From the NCBI GenBank assembly GCA_031432545.1, contig JAVKGX010000004.1, positions 62,001 through 126,000 on the forward strand: a stretch of 64,000 nucleotides of DNA. The letters are read 5' to 3'. Under the pieces are notes generated by a model. That model did not search any database. It worked only from the letters and a program-made list of their open reading frames with translations, and was not told the DNA's origin. Origin of the DNA: Armatimonadota bacterium (GTDB lineage: Bacteria > Sysuimicrobiota > Sysuimicrobiia > Sysuimicrobiales > Sysuimicrobiaceae). Below, one piece after another: positions 7,338 through 16,185 of the stretch (the first letter of the stretch is position 1; every line of letters begins with the position of its first letter). A program made the position numbers and the translations under genes.

Positions 7338-7921
7338 CGCGTGCCCCCCGTGTCCTCGGCCGAAGCCCGGGCCCTGGGGGACCCCTCCAGCTCGGCGGTC
7401 AGCGTGAACCTGCTGACATTGCGCTGTCCGATCGCCTGTCGCTCGCTCACTGAGAGGTCCACGTTTCGGAAGTACGGCGACTGCTCCAGGTTCACCATGA
7501 AGACAGCGACGGACTCGTTGTTGGCCGTCGTCGTCCCGTCCACCTGGACCGCGCGTCCGCCCTGCACCGAAAACGCCGTCAGCCACGTGTCCTGCGGGAT
7601 CACCTGGCTGAGGTCACTGACCGCCTCTGCGGCGGGGATCTGAGAGGCGAAGAACTGCTGGATCAAGGTCTCGCGCCGGCGCAGCGACTCCACGGCGCGC
7701 TTCATCCGCTCGACCTCAGCAGCCTGGGGCCGGATGCGCTCGATCTCCGCGTTGTGGTCGGCGATCTGACGGCGCAGATCGGCCATGCGTCCTTGCAGGA
7801 CGATCCCGTAGACCACGAGCCCGACCGCGACCACGAGCACCACCAGCAGACCCCATCCGACCGGTCCCAGTCCGGGACGCCGCTTGCGCTCGGGTGCGAG
7901 CAGGTTGATCCGGATCGTCAT
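7334..7921 (-). CDS. pilN: Type IV pilus inner-membrane protein PilN
   Basis: The 195-residue protein opens with TIRINLLAPERKRR, matching the short cytoplasmic INLLP motif by which PilN docks onto PilM. A transmembrane helix follows at residues 23-42 (VGWGLLVVLVVAVGLVVYGI), then a coiled coil (LRRQIADHNAEIERIRP) and a Fimbrial/PilN domain (WLTAFSVQGGRAVQVDGTT). Its ATG overlaps the pilM stop and its stop overlaps the pilO start, both as ATGA, so the four genes are translationally coupled. The C-terminal tail is rich in charged residues and Ala. Confidence 0.93.
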   Translation of the reverse strand: MTIRINLLAPERKRRPGLGPVGWGLLVVLVVAVGLVVYGIVLQGRMADLRRQIADHNAEIERIRPQAAEVERMKRAVESLRRRETLIQQFFASQIPAAEAVSDLSQVIPQDTWLTAFSVQGGRAVQVDGTTTANNESVAVFMVNLEQSPYFRNVDLSVSERQAIGQRNVSRFTLTAELEGSPRARASAEDTGGTR

Positions 7922-8958
7922 GGCTCGGCTCCCCTCAGCGCGAGGCCGACCGCGGCCGCGATCACCGGCCCGCTGCCTGCTGGCGCGTGATCTGCGGGCA
8001 TCGCTACCAGCACGTCTCCGACTTCCACGGGCAGCCCCAGTTCATCCGCAAAGAGCGCCGGCAGGTTGGGCATCCTGGCGGTTCCCCCGACGAGGATCGC
8101 CTTGCGAACCCTGTCGCTTCCGCGGGACTGAAAGAACTCCACGGAACGCCGGATCTCCGTCACCATGTCCCCGATCACGGGGGCAACCGCCTCGACCACC
8201 CTGGCGGCGGTCGGGTCCTCGGGTACCCCACGGCCCAGCGGGGCGACGGCTTTTTCTTCCTTAACGACCTGTGCCGCCGTGGGTTCCAGGTCCAGGGCTG
8301 CGGCCACGGCGCGCGTCAGCATGTTGCCACCCACGGGCACGCTGCGCGACAGGCGCAGCCTTCCGTCGTGCACGACGATGACGTCGGTGGACTCCGCCCC
8401 CAGGTCGGCGATCAGGAGCGCGCCGTCGCTGGTTTCCTTCTGAAAGGCGCGCATCAGCGCAAAGGAGGTGACCTCCATCACCTCGGGGGTGACGCCCGCC
8501 TGCCTCATCACGTTCACAAACCCGTCGACGACGTCCCGCCGAGCTGCGACGAACAGCACCTCCGTGCGCTCCCGCTGCCCCTGCTTCGCCCGCTCGAAGA
8601 CGTGGTAGTCGACGGCGAGGTTCTCGCCGGACACCGGCAGGTAGCGCTCCGCTTCGAACCGGACGGCCTGCGCGAGCTCTTCGTCCGGCATCCCCGGCAA
8701 CTGGATCTCGCGGACGACGACTGCCTTGCCGCCCAGCGCGGTGTTCACCCTCCGGTTGCGGATCCCCGCCTGCTGGAAGGCCGCGGAGATGGCGTCTTTG
8801 AGGGCCTCGGTGTTGGCGACCGCCCCTTCCAGGACGGCCCCGTACGGCGTGGGCACGACTGCGGCGCGGGCGATGCGGAAGTCCCGGCTGGCCCTGGCGA
8901 CCTCGGCGACTTTGATCGTGCTGCTTCCGATGTCGAGTCCTACCACTGTACCGGCCAT
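7918..8958 (-). CDS. pilM: Type IV pilus actin-like ATPase PilM
   Basis: PilM is the cytoplasmic actin-fold partner of PilN and helps place the pilus machine. The 346-residue length is typical. The phosphate-1 loop is VVGLDIGSSTIKVAEV at residues 4-19. Later actin-fold signatures are LIADLGAESTDVIVV at about 190 and ILVGGTARMPNLPALF at about 290, the adenosine motif. ATG 8958 is the first start after the 218-base intergenic leader and marks the first gene of the PilMNOPQ chain. The upstream leader holds a long-range inverted repeat, described separately. Confidence 0.95.
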   Translation of the reverse strand: MAGTVVGLDIGSSTIKVAEVARASRDFRIARAAVVPTPYGAVLEGAVANTEALKDAISAAFQQAGIRNRRVNTALGGKAVVVREIQLPGMPDEELAQAVRFEAERYLPVSGENLAVDYHVFERAKQGQRERTEVLFVAARRDVVDGFVNVMRQAGVTPEVMEVTSFALMRAFQKETSDGALLIADLGAESTDVIVVHDGRLRLSRSVPVGGNMLTRAVAAALDLEPTAAQVVKEEKAVAPLGRGVPEDPTAARVVEAVAPVIGDMVTEIRRSVEFFQSRGSDRVRKAILVGGTARMPNLPALFADELGLPVEVGDVLVAMPADHAPAGSGPVIAAAVGLALRGAEP

Positions 8959-9037
8959 CCGGCCTCCCCTCGGTCAGCCAGAACGGGTGCCTATCTTGAT
9001 GTGAAAGTTCGGTCAGGACTTGCTTTGCACTTGCTGT

Positions 9038-9121
9038 GCCGGAAGCACGTTCGGTATCCCGATCACCGATTCCTGCAAGATCGGCTGCGAATCTCTCAGG
9101 ATCCTATGCCCAACTTCCGGC
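9038..9121 (-). repeat. Long-range inverted repeat in the pilM leader, possible structured RNA
   Basis: In the 218-base gap between the minor-pilin gene (stop at 9177) and pilM (start 8958), GCCGGAAG (9038-9045) pairs perfectly with CTTCCGGC (9114-9121), enclosing 68 bases. Inside, CCGATC and GATCGG can pair, and AGGATCCT is a palindrome. The segment lacks a U-tract, so it does not look like an intrinsic terminator. It could be a leader structure or processing site that sets the pilM operon apart from the pilin genes. It does not match GEMM-I or any other riboswitch I know. Confidence 0.4.
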
Positions 9122-9176
9122 TCCCCTAGTCCCGACCGACAGGATATTGGGCCCAAACCTGCTCACCACGCCCGCC

Positions 9177-11030
9177 TCAGAGGATCTCCCGCCAGTTGGT
9201 GATGATGACCGACGGCTTGCCCCCCTCCAGGAACGTCCCGACGGCCGCCGGCAGAAAGTCCTTGAGGCCCGCCACCTGGCAGAGGTCCACGTTCTGCTCA
9301 AACTCGAGGGCATTGGCGATGACCTGACCGTAGATCTGGGCATCCTTGGTCAACCGGATGCTGTTGCGGGCGATGAAGCTTCCCTGGAGCTCCTGGCTTG
9401 CGGCGTTGCCATTGAGCCCGAACGTCACGCTTCCCTTCACCGCGAACGCCAGTGCGTCGAGGCGTGGAAACCGGTTCGAGTTGCTCGTGGAGGTGCACAC
9501 ACCCGCCGCGCTGCGCGATCGGATCATCTCCGATACGTCAAGCGCAGGGTTGGTGCAGCCCTCGCAGCCTACGGCGATGATGCTCGCGTCGCCCTCCGAC
9601 TCCCCCGCCGTGCTGGCGGCGTCCAGATTTGGGTTGTCGTCGACCTGATAGAAGACGTCCCGGCTGTTTCCCATGCTGACCTTACCCGGGACGTAGATCC
9701 GCTGACCAGCCGCGACAAACAGAACACCCCGGAGCCCGGTGCTGACATTGTAGCCCATGTAGTAGGCAGCGCAACTCTGCAGGATCGTCTGCAACTGGGC
9801 CCTGTTGGGGCTCGGATGGCCGGGAGCGCTTTGGCAGTCCGCTTCCCTTCCGATCTTGGGCAGCCTCAACGCGTCCGCGCCGAAATCCAGGTTTGCGTTG
9901 TCCGCGGCCGTCCAGCCGGAGCCGCTGTACCGGAACATCCGCAACCGAGTGCCATCGGACGTCAGCGCGTTGGTGCGGTTCGCCTTCAGCCCGTCCACGA
10001 ACGATCCGACGTCTTCCAGTTGAATGTCGGGCACCTTATCGTCCATGAACCGCGTGCAGATCTCCGGCCCCGGGGTCCCGCAGTCGTACGGCTGGTTGCC
10101 GCTGATGATGATGCGTCCACCGATATGTACACCCTCCATGGGCTGCGTTGAGGTCCCGAGCTTGGGATTGCCGTTCAGGTCCAGATTGCCGCAGATGAAG
10201 GTCTGGTTCCGATAGGGCTCCGTCTCGCCGACGTTGAGCGGCCGGTCGTTGAGTTGAAAGGAGTTGCCGTGGAACAGCCAATCCTGACGCATGTAGACGG
10301 ACCCGCGGATCCGCCACGTGCCGTTGCCCGAAACCTGGGCATTCACGCTCGTGCTCGAGTAGACCGCGAAATCGGCCGGATACAGCCGGTGCGCGGTGAA
10401 CGTGAACCCCCGGGTGGCGCGGCCCACCCGTCCGATGACGCGCAGGTTGATACGGTCCTTGGAGCGCCCGGTGGTCTCGTAGGTCACGATGAACCGAGGG
10501 TTGCCGGGCGGGACAGCCGCCGGCGGATTCGGAGACGGCACCGCGCCGGGTCCCCCAGGGGTGCTCGAGTCGATGCACCGGCCGGTGCCTCCGCCACCTC
10601 CGCTCCCGCCTCCGGGCGCCACCCCCACGGGGTCTTCCCACGTCGGATACGGCATCCCCTCGGGATAGTCCGTCGGCCCCATGCACCTGCCACTCATCAG
10701 GTCGAACAGCACGGGTCTGCCCGCGTCTGTGCCGCACCGCCCGGTCGCATCGATCCCCGTGCCGTCCGTGGTCCAGTCAGTGTCCAACCGGAGCGAGGCG
10801 ACGGCCCTAGAAGCTGCGGCTTCGGCCACGTAGAACGCGCGCGCGGAGTCTTCGCCGGCTTGCACGGAGAGCGTCTCCGTCATCGCCGCCGCCACGAGCG
10901 CTACGGAGACCAACAACATCACCACGATCGTGATCAGCGCGATCACGAGCGCGACGCCCGACTCCGACCCGATGACCGGGCCGATCGACTGCCTCAATCT
11001 CATACCGCGTGTGCGACCTGAGATTCTCAT
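9177..11030 (-). CDS. Large PilX-like minor pilin with Cys-containing extracellular region
   Basis: The 617-residue protein begins at ATG 11030, overlapping the previous gene as ATGA. Residues 20-75 match the PilX N-terminal pattern: ESG then VALVIALITIVVMLLVSVAL, then SARAFYVAEAAASRAVASL. This is the hydrophobic pilin helix, although the Glu at +5 is replaced. About 540 residues of surface domain follow, with a Gly-rich linker (PGGGSGGGGGTGRC), at least ten cysteines, and repeated beta segments such as GVHIGGRIIISGNQPYDCG. The middle resembles polymer-forming bactofilin or DUF7305-like repeats in which a beta solenoid is built. It may be a tip adhesin. It sits in the minor-pilin operon before pilM. 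The exact domain family is uncertain. Confidence 0.8.
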   Translation of the reverse strand: MRISGRTRGMRLRQSIGPVIGSESGVALVIALITIVVMLLVSVALVAAAMTETLSVQAGEDSARAFYVAEAAASRAVASLRLDTDWTTDGTGIDATGRCGTDAGRPVLFDLMSGRCMGPTDYPEGMPYPTWEDPVGVAPGGGSGGGGGTGRCIDSSTPGGPGAVPSPNPPAAVPPGNPRFIVTYETTGRSKDRINLRVIGRVGRATRGFTFTAHRLYPADFAVYSSTSVNAQVSGNGTWRIRGSVYMRQDWLFHGNSFQLNDRPLNVGETEPYRNQTFICGNLDLNGNPKLGTSTQPMEGVHIGGRIIISGNQPYDCGTPGPEICTRFMDDKVPDIQLEDVGSFVDGLKANRTNALTSDGTRLRMFRYSGSGWTAADNANLDFGADALRLPKIGREADCQSAPGHPSPNRAQLQTILQSCAAYYMGYNVSTGLRGVLFVAAGQRIYVPGKVSMGNSRDVFYQVDDNPNLDAASTAGESEGDASIIAVGCEGCTNPALDVSEMIRSRSAAGVCTSTSNSNRFPRLDALAFAVKGSVTFGLNGNAASQELQGSFIARNSIRLTKDAQIYGQVIANALEFEQNVDLCQVAGLKDFLPAAVGTFLEGGKPSVIITNWREIL

Positions 11031-11701
11031 GGGCTCAGCACCAACCTTGGAGTCGCCTGTGTTCGCAGGACCAGTACCTCGCCCGCCCTGCCGCTCACCA
11101 ACTCGAGTCGGATCTTCACGCGGAAGATCCGACCGAGGTTCGTCGAGGATACGCTGCCCGTGCAGGGTTCCGTTCCCCCGTTGAGCGGTTGGTCCTTTAC
11201 GTCGTAGTAGCAGAAGTTGATCCCCGTGACCGTGATGATCCCCACCTCTTCGACGACGGTCAGCGGACGAACGGCCTCCGGCGTCGTTGCCCCGAGGCTG
11301 TAGGTCCTCTCGATCAGCCGGCCACCGTCTACCAGGTACTCGTACTCCTTGACCGGCGTACCGCAAGGACCAACGGAAGCGGCAAACCGAATCAGACTCT
11401 CATTGATGTTGCCACCCGGTGGGTTTCGGAAGATCGGAAGCACCGGAGCGGCTCCGCACACTTCCGGTTGTCCTCCGAGCCGGATCCTGCGGGTGATCCA
11501 CTCCAGGGAGTGGCGCGCGTTCTGCTGGACGCCGACGCGATGCTGTCCCGTGGCCCACGTCTCCAGCATCGCCCGCAGGGTCACGAACATCCCCGACAGC
11601 ACGACCGCGATCATCGCCAGCGCGATGAGCAACTCCACCAGTGTCAGCCCCGCCTCTCGGGCGGGCCCGGCTCGTCCCGTATCGGTTGCAGGCGCTTTCA
11701 T
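11027..11701 (-). CDS. PilW-like minor pilin
   Basis: The 224-residue protein starts at ATG 11701, overlapping the previous gene as ATGA. The class III signal is EAG followed by LTLVELLIALAMIAVVLSGM, with cleavage after Gly and Glu at +5. The next 35 residues (FVTLRAMLETWATGQHRVG, then ARHSLEWITRRIRLGGQPE) fit the PilW-type N-terminal extension, where a long helix is followed by an RRIRL stretch. The rest is beta-rich with four to five cysteines, which probably form disulfides outside the cell. Minor pilins prime pilus assembly and may bind DNA or surfaces. The prepilin call is firm; the PilW label rests on position and pattern. Confidence 0.88.
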   Translation of the reverse strand: MKAPATDTGRAGPAREAGLTLVELLIALAMIAVVLSGMFVTLRAMLETWATGQHRVGVQQNARHSLEWITRRIRLGGQPEVCGAAPVLPIFRNPPGGNINESLIRFAASVGPCGTPVKEYEYLVDGGRLIERTYSLGATTPEAVRPLTVVEEVGIITVTGINFCYYDVKDQPLNGGTEPCTGSVSSTNLGRIFRVKIRLELVSGRAGEVLVLRTQATPRLVLSP

Positions 11702-12240
11702 TGCTTCACCATGCTCGTCTGACCCGAGACGAACGGCACGGCATCTGTCGCGCTGCGAAACAGGTCCACTCTGGCAGCCAGCGTAATGATGTCGATGCTG
11801 CAGTTCGAAGTGCACTGCGGATTCAGTTTCTCAAAGGTCTCGACGTACAGTGTGATCACGGCCTTCTCGAAGGTATCCGGCAGGGGCGTCTCCCCCGGCA
11901 ACTGCGTTCCCGGGGTAATCGTGCGCCGGCGGGTGCTGCCGACGGTGGTCCACCCCGCCGGCGGCGTGGGGCTCGTGAAGATGGTCACCAGCGACCCAAA
12001 CCCTTGCGACTTCAGGTATTCGAGTTCGGCCTGCAACCACTGGGAGGCGATCGTCTTTGCCCGCGCGGCCCGCTCGGCCTGCGCGGTCCTTGCCGTCCCG
12101 ACCTGCGCCACGGTCCTCGTCACCACCTGCATGCTGGCGAGCAAGACGACGACGACCAGCGTGACCGCCACCACGACCTCGAGCATGGACAGCCCGGCCT
12201 GGCTCCGTGGGACTGCCGTGAATCGGTGAGCGCGCCTCAT
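11698..12240 (-). CDS. PilV/GspI-like minor pilin
   Basis: The 180-residue protein starts at ATG 12240, overlapping the stop of the GspH-like gene as TGATG. Its leader, SQAG, is followed by LSMLEVVVAVTLVVVVLLAS, a prepilin helix with Glu at +5. A short body follows with an amphipathic stretch (ERAARAKTIASQWLQAELEYLKSQGFG) and a beta region containing two cysteines (NPQCTSNCS). The pattern of QWLQAELEYLKS resembles PilV-type minor pilins in related Gram-positive and deep-branching lineages. It is part of the four-gene minor-pilin set. Confidence 0.88.
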   Translation of the reverse strand: MRRAHRFTAVPRSQAGLSMLEVVVAVTLVVVVLLASMQVVTRTVAQVGTARTAQAERAARAKTIASQWLQAELEYLKSQGFGSLVTIFTSPTPPAGWTTVGSTRRRTITPGTQLPGETPLPDTFEKAVITLYVETFEKLNPQCTSNCSIDIITLAARVDLFRSATDAVPFVSGQTSMVKQ

Positions 12241-12857
12241 CACCCGCCCCCTCCGGGGCACGGTGCACCTGGCGGCGGAACGGTAACCAGACCCGCCGAG
12301 CCCACGCATACCCTCCGCGTGTGGGTGCCGCCCGAGACGGTGACGCGGAAGCCCGTGCAGTCCGCCCCGGTACAGGTGGGATATGGCGAGCCCGACGGCA
12401 CGAAGACGATGGCGTCCCCCGGGGTGGTCTGTACCGTCACTCCCACTGGGTAGTCGTGGGAGCTTAGCAGGATTCCGTAGCCAGCCAGCTGGGCCGCGGT
12501 CGGACTCTGACAGGCGAACCCCGCTCCTTCCGGCACGACGTACACGCCGGCGCGCATCGCCCCGAAGGCCACCCCCACGCACTTTGCCTCCGCAGACTTC
12601 GCGACAGCCGCCTGCTGGGCGACCCGGATGTCCGCAGCCAGCTCCCGCGTGACGTTCTGAACCCGGCGCTCCATGATCACCCGCTGGTAGGCGGTGAAGG
12701 CGACTGTCAATAAGATGGCGAGGATCGCCATGACGAACAGGAGTTCGATCAACGTGAACCCCTGCTCCCAATCGGGTCGGCTGGACCGCAGCGGTTTGAT
12801 GCCCCGACCTCCCCTTACCCGCGCCGCGCTTCTACACGGATTCGAAAACTTACCCAC
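12240..12857 (-). CDS. GspH/FimT-like minor pilin
   Basis: The protein carries a canonical type IV prepilin signal, QG then FTLIELLFVMAILAILLTVA, with Glu at +5. A GspH/FimT-like body follows (RVIMERRVQNVTRELAADI, then AAVAKSAEAKCVGVAFG). A start at GTG 12857 gives 205 residues but has no Shine-Dalgarno. A very strong AAGGGGAGG (12808-12816) stands exactly seven bases before an in-frame ATC at 12798-12800, which would give 186 residues with a normal 14-residue leader (KPLRSSRPDWEQG). The true start may therefore be the rare AUC codon. It is the first gene of the minor-pilin run, 136 bases after carB. Four cysteines sit in the C-terminal half. Confidence 0.85.
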   Translation of the reverse strand: MGKFSNPCRSAARVRGGRGIKPLRSSRPDWEQGFTLIELLFVMAILAILLTVAFTAYQRVIMERRVQNVTRELAADIRVAQQAAVAKSAEAKCVGVAFGAMRAGVYVVPEGAGFACQSPTAAQLAGYGILLSSHDYPVGVTVQTTPGDAIVFVPSGSPYPTCTGADCTGFRVTVSGGTHTRRVCVGSAGLVTVPPPGAPCPGGGG

Positions 12858-12993
12858 TTTCTGCGTCCGCGAAGCAGTTCCTGCGACCTCACGGCCAATT
12901 CAACCGCGACCCGACAGACATTTGCTGAGCAAGATCAGTGCCACCCGCTTATACGAGTCGGCTCGCCACCAGACCCGTCCGTTCCTGATCGGG

Positions 12994-15900
12994 CTATGCG
13001 AGGGGCGCGGGGCCCGCCATGGCCCTGGGTTCGGCGAACGCCTGCTGCTGGATGGCCTCGAGGACGTCGGCGAGCGCCCACGCGGTCTCAAGCGAGGTCA
13101 GGCAGACAATGCGCCGCTCGGCGGCTGCCCGCCGGATCCGGAAACCCAGTCGGGAAGGGTCGTACCCGGCGGAGGGGACGTTGACCACCGCGCTGATCTC
13201 GCCGGCGCGGATGGCTCCCACCGCATCGGCGTGGGACACCGGCCGGCACGGGATGCCCGCGCGCTGCAGCGCCGCGGCGGTCCCCGGCGTCGCCCGCAGG
13301 TCGACCCCCAGACCGAGCAGCCGCCGCGCGAGCCGCACGGCCTCGCGGTGACCTCGGGGCGGAACCGACAGCAGCACGTCCCCCGCGGTCGGCAGCGCCA
13401 TGCCCGCGGCCAGGAACGCCTTGTACAGCGCGGCCGCAAGCGTGCGGTCCACGCCGATCGCCTCCCCGGTGGACCGCATCTCCGGGCCCAGCGCGACCTC
13501 CGCCCCGCCAAGCTTCTCGGACGAGAACACCGGCGCCTTGACCGCCACCTGACGCGGCGGCGGCAGGTGGTACACGCCAGGAAAGCCCAAGTCCGCCAGC
13601 GTCGACCCGAGCATCACGCGCGTGGCGATCTGCACCAGCGGGACGCCCAGCACCTTGCTGACGAATGGGACGGTGCGGCTGGCGCGCAGGTTGACCTCCA
13701 GCAGGTAGACGCGGTACCCCCAGACCACGAACTGGGCGTTGAGAAAACCCCGCACGGACAGTGCGCGGTTCAGCGTCTGGAGGATCTGGGAGATGCGATC
13801 GGCGATCTCCGGGCTCAGCCGCGGCGCCGGGAAGATCATCATGCTGTCGCCGGAGTGGACGCCGGCGCGCTCCACGTGCTGCATGACGGGCGGCAGCAAC
13901 AGGTTCTCGCCGTCGGCGACCGCGTCCACCTCGAGTTCGGTCCCCTCCAGGTAGGCATCGATGAGCACCGGATGCCGCGGGTCGATCGCCAGCGCCTCGC
14001 GCACGATGGCGCGCAAATCGGTGTAATTGTGGACGATCCGCATCCCCCGGCCTCCCAGTACGTAGGAGGGCCGGACAAGCACCGGAAGCCCGATGCGCTC
14101 GGCGAGCACGTCTGCCTGTTCGACCGACCGCACCGCACCGCCCGGCGGACGCAGGATCCCCAGGCATTCCAGCAGAGTGTCGAACTTAAGGCGGTCCTCG
14201 GAGGTGTCCAGGCTCTCCACGGGAGTGCCGAGCACCGGGACGCCGGCCCGCGCCAGGGGCCCGGCCAGGTTCAGCGCCGTCTGCCCTCCGAACTGCACCA
14301 GGACGCCGACCGGCCGCTCGTGCTCGACGACGTTCAGGACGTCCTCCGGGGTCAGCGGCTCGAAGTACAGCCGGTCGGAGATGTCGAAGTCGGTGCTTAC
14401 GGTTTCCGGGTTGTTGTTCACGATGACGGCCCGCAGCCCCGCCTCGCGCAGCGACCGCACCGCGTGGACGGTGCTGTAGTCGAACTCGATCCCCTGGCCG
14501 ATGCGGATGGGGCCCGATCCCAGCACGACGGCGCACGGGCGGGGGTCCGGGGTTGCCTCGTCTTCCTCTTCGTACGTGCTGTAGTAGTAGGGAGTGGCGG
14601 CGGGGAACTCTCCGGCGCAGGTGTCCACCAGTTTGTAGGTGGGACGGATGCCGGCGGCGCGGCGCCGCTTCTGGACCGCATCCTCCTCGCATCCCCACAA
14701 CCGTGCGATCTCGACGTCGGACAGCCCCACCGTCTTGGCCTCTCGCAGCGCCGACTCGGAGTGATCGTGCAGCAGCCGGCGCTCGGTGGCCACGATCCGC
14801 TCGATCTCCCACACGAAGAAAGGATCGATCCCGCTGGATGCGGCGATCCGGCGAGCGTCCGCGCCCCGCCGCAGCAGCTCCGCCACCGCCCACAGACGGT
14901 CGTCGCTGGGCATTTCGACCCGCGCCCACAGGTCAGCCTCCGAACACGCCGCCAGGTCCGGATGCCACAGCCCTCGGTTGCGCGACTCCACAGAGCGCGC
15001 CGCCTTGAGCAACGCCTCGGTGAACGTGCGGCCGATGCCCATGGCCTCCCCGGTGGATTTCATCTGGGTGCCCAACCGGCGGTCGGCGTCGGCGAACTTG
15101 TCGAACGGCCACCGCGGGATCTTGACGACGACGTAGTCGAGTGCGGGTTCGAAGCAGGCCACCCCACGCGTGATGGGGTTTTGGATCTCGTGCAGCCGGT
15201 ATCCGATCGCGATCTTGGCCGCCACGCGCGCGATCGGATAGCCGGTGGCCTTGCTCGCCAGCGCGCTGCTGCGGGACAGGCGCGGGTTCACCTCGATCAC
15301 GTAGTAACGCTCGCTGCCGGGGTCGAGCGCGAACTGGACGTTGCACGCGCCCTCGATCCCCAGCGCCCTCACGATCGCGATCCCCGCGCTGCGCAGCATC
15401 TGATGATCGCGGTCGCTCAAAGTCAGGCTGGGCGCCACCACGATGCTGTCTCCGGTGTGCACGCCCATCGGATCGATGTTCTCCATGTTGCAGATCGTGA
15501 TGCACGTGTCCCCGCCGTCGCGCACCACCTCGTACTCGATCTCCTTCCACCCCTCCAGCGATCGCTCCACGAGGACCTGAGCGATGGGGCTGGCGGCGAT
15601 GCCGCGCGCAGCCAGCGCGGCGACCTCCTCGAGCGAGCGGGCGAGCCCTCCTCCGGTGCCGCCCAGCGTGAATGCCGGCCGGATCACCACCGCGCCTTCC
15701 AGCGCTCGCGCGAACTCCACGGCCTGCTTTGGCGTCGAGGCGATCGCGCTCTCGGGCACCGGTTGCCCGATGCGGACCATCGCCGCCCGGAACCGGTCGC
15801 GGTCCTCGCCGTCGCGGATCGCCTCCAGGGGGGTGCCCAGGACCTCCACCCCCAGACGGTCGAGCACGCCCCGCCGATCCAGCTCGGCGGCCAGATTCAG

Positions 15901-16185
15901 GGCCGTCTGCCCGCCCAGCGTCGCCACGATCCCCTGCGGTCTTTCCTGTTCCAGCACGCGCGTGAGGAACTCCGGGGTGAGCGGCTCGAGGTAGACCCGG
16001 TCGGCCGTCTCCGCGTCGGTCATGATCGTCGCGGGATTGCTGTTGACCAGGACGACCTCGATGCCTTCTTCGGTCAGCGCGCGGCACGCCTGCGTGCCCG
16101 AGTAGTCGAACTCGGCGGCCTGGCCGATGACGATCGGCCCCGACCCGATGACCACCACCTTGCGCAGGTCCGGACGCCGCGGCAT
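12994..16185 (-). CDS. carB: Carbamoyl-phosphate synthase large subunit
   Basis: CarB makes carbamoyl phosphate from bicarbonate, ammonia passed from CarA, and two ATP, for arginine and pyrimidine synthesis. The 1063-residue length is standard. It starts PRRPDLRKVVVIGSGPIVIG at ATG 16185, coupled to the carA stop by TGATG. The two ATP-grasp halves are evident: residues about 1-400 with GQAAEFDYSG, and about 550-930 with SGPIRIGQGIEFDYSTVHA. The MGS-like regulatory domain follows, ending about 1060. Each half has the EVNPRLSRSSALASKATGYP or EVNLRASRTVPFVSKVLGVP motif. It is transcribed with carA. Confidence 0.98.
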   Translation of the reverse strand: MPRRPDLRKVVVIGSGPIVIGQAAEFDYSGTQACRALTEEGIEVVLVNSNPATIMTDAETADRVYLEPLTPEFLTRVLEQERPQGIVATLGGQTALNLAAELDRRGVLDRLGVEVLGTPLEAIRDGEDRDRFRAAMVRIGQPVPESAIASTPKQAVEFARALEGAVVIRPAFTLGGTGGGLARSLEEVAALAARGIAASPIAQVLVERSLEGWKEIEYEVVRDGGDTCITICNMENIDPMGVHTGDSIVVAPSLTLSDRDHQMLRSAGIAIVRALGIEGACNVQFALDPGSERYYVIEVNPRLSRSSALASKATGYPIARVAAKIAIGYRLHEIQNPITRGVACFEPALDYVVVKIPRWPFDKFADADRRLGTQMKSTGEAMGIGRTFTEALLKAARSVESRNRGLWHPDLAACSEADLWARVEMPSDDRLWAVAELLRRGADARRIAASSGIDPFFVWEIERIVATERRLLHDHSESALREAKTVGLSDVEIARLWGCEEDAVQKRRRAAGIRPTYKLVDTCAGEFPAATPYYYSTYEEEDEATPDPRPCAVVLGSGPIRIGQGIEFDYSTVHAVRSLREAGLRAVIVNNNPETVSTDFDISDRLYFEPLTPEDVLNVVEHERPVGVLVQFGGQTALNLAGPLARAGVPVLGTPVESLDTSEDRLKFDTLLECLGILRPPGGAVRSVEQADVLAERIGLPVLVRPSYVLGGRGMRIVHNYTDLRAIVREALAIDPRHPVLIDAYLEGTELEVDAVADGENLLLPPVMQHVERAGVHSGDSMMIFPAPRLSPEIADRISQILQTLNRALSVRGFLNAQFVVWGYRVYLLEVNLRASRTVPFVSKVLGVPLVQIATRVMLGSTLADLGFPGVYHLPPPRQVAVKAPVFSSEKLGGAEVALGPEMRSTGEAIGVDRTLAAALYKAFLAAGMALPTAGDVLLSVPPRGHREAVRLARRLLGLGVDLRATPGTAAALQRAGIPCRPVSHADAVGAIRAGEISAVVNVPSAGYDPSRLGFRIRRAAAERRIVCLTSLETAWALADVLEAIQQQAFAEPRAMAGPAPLA

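Noticed and set aside
9038-9121. Inverted repeat as intrinsic terminator of the minor-pilin genes
   Set aside because: No U-tract follows and the loop is 68 bases long; kept only as a possible leader structure.
12858-12993. Possible second GEMM riboswitch or promoter before the minor-pilin operon
   Set aside because: A short GCGGACGCAGAAAG resembles one GEMM block, but the GGGCAAACC block and P3 arm are missing; no good -35/-10 pair seen.
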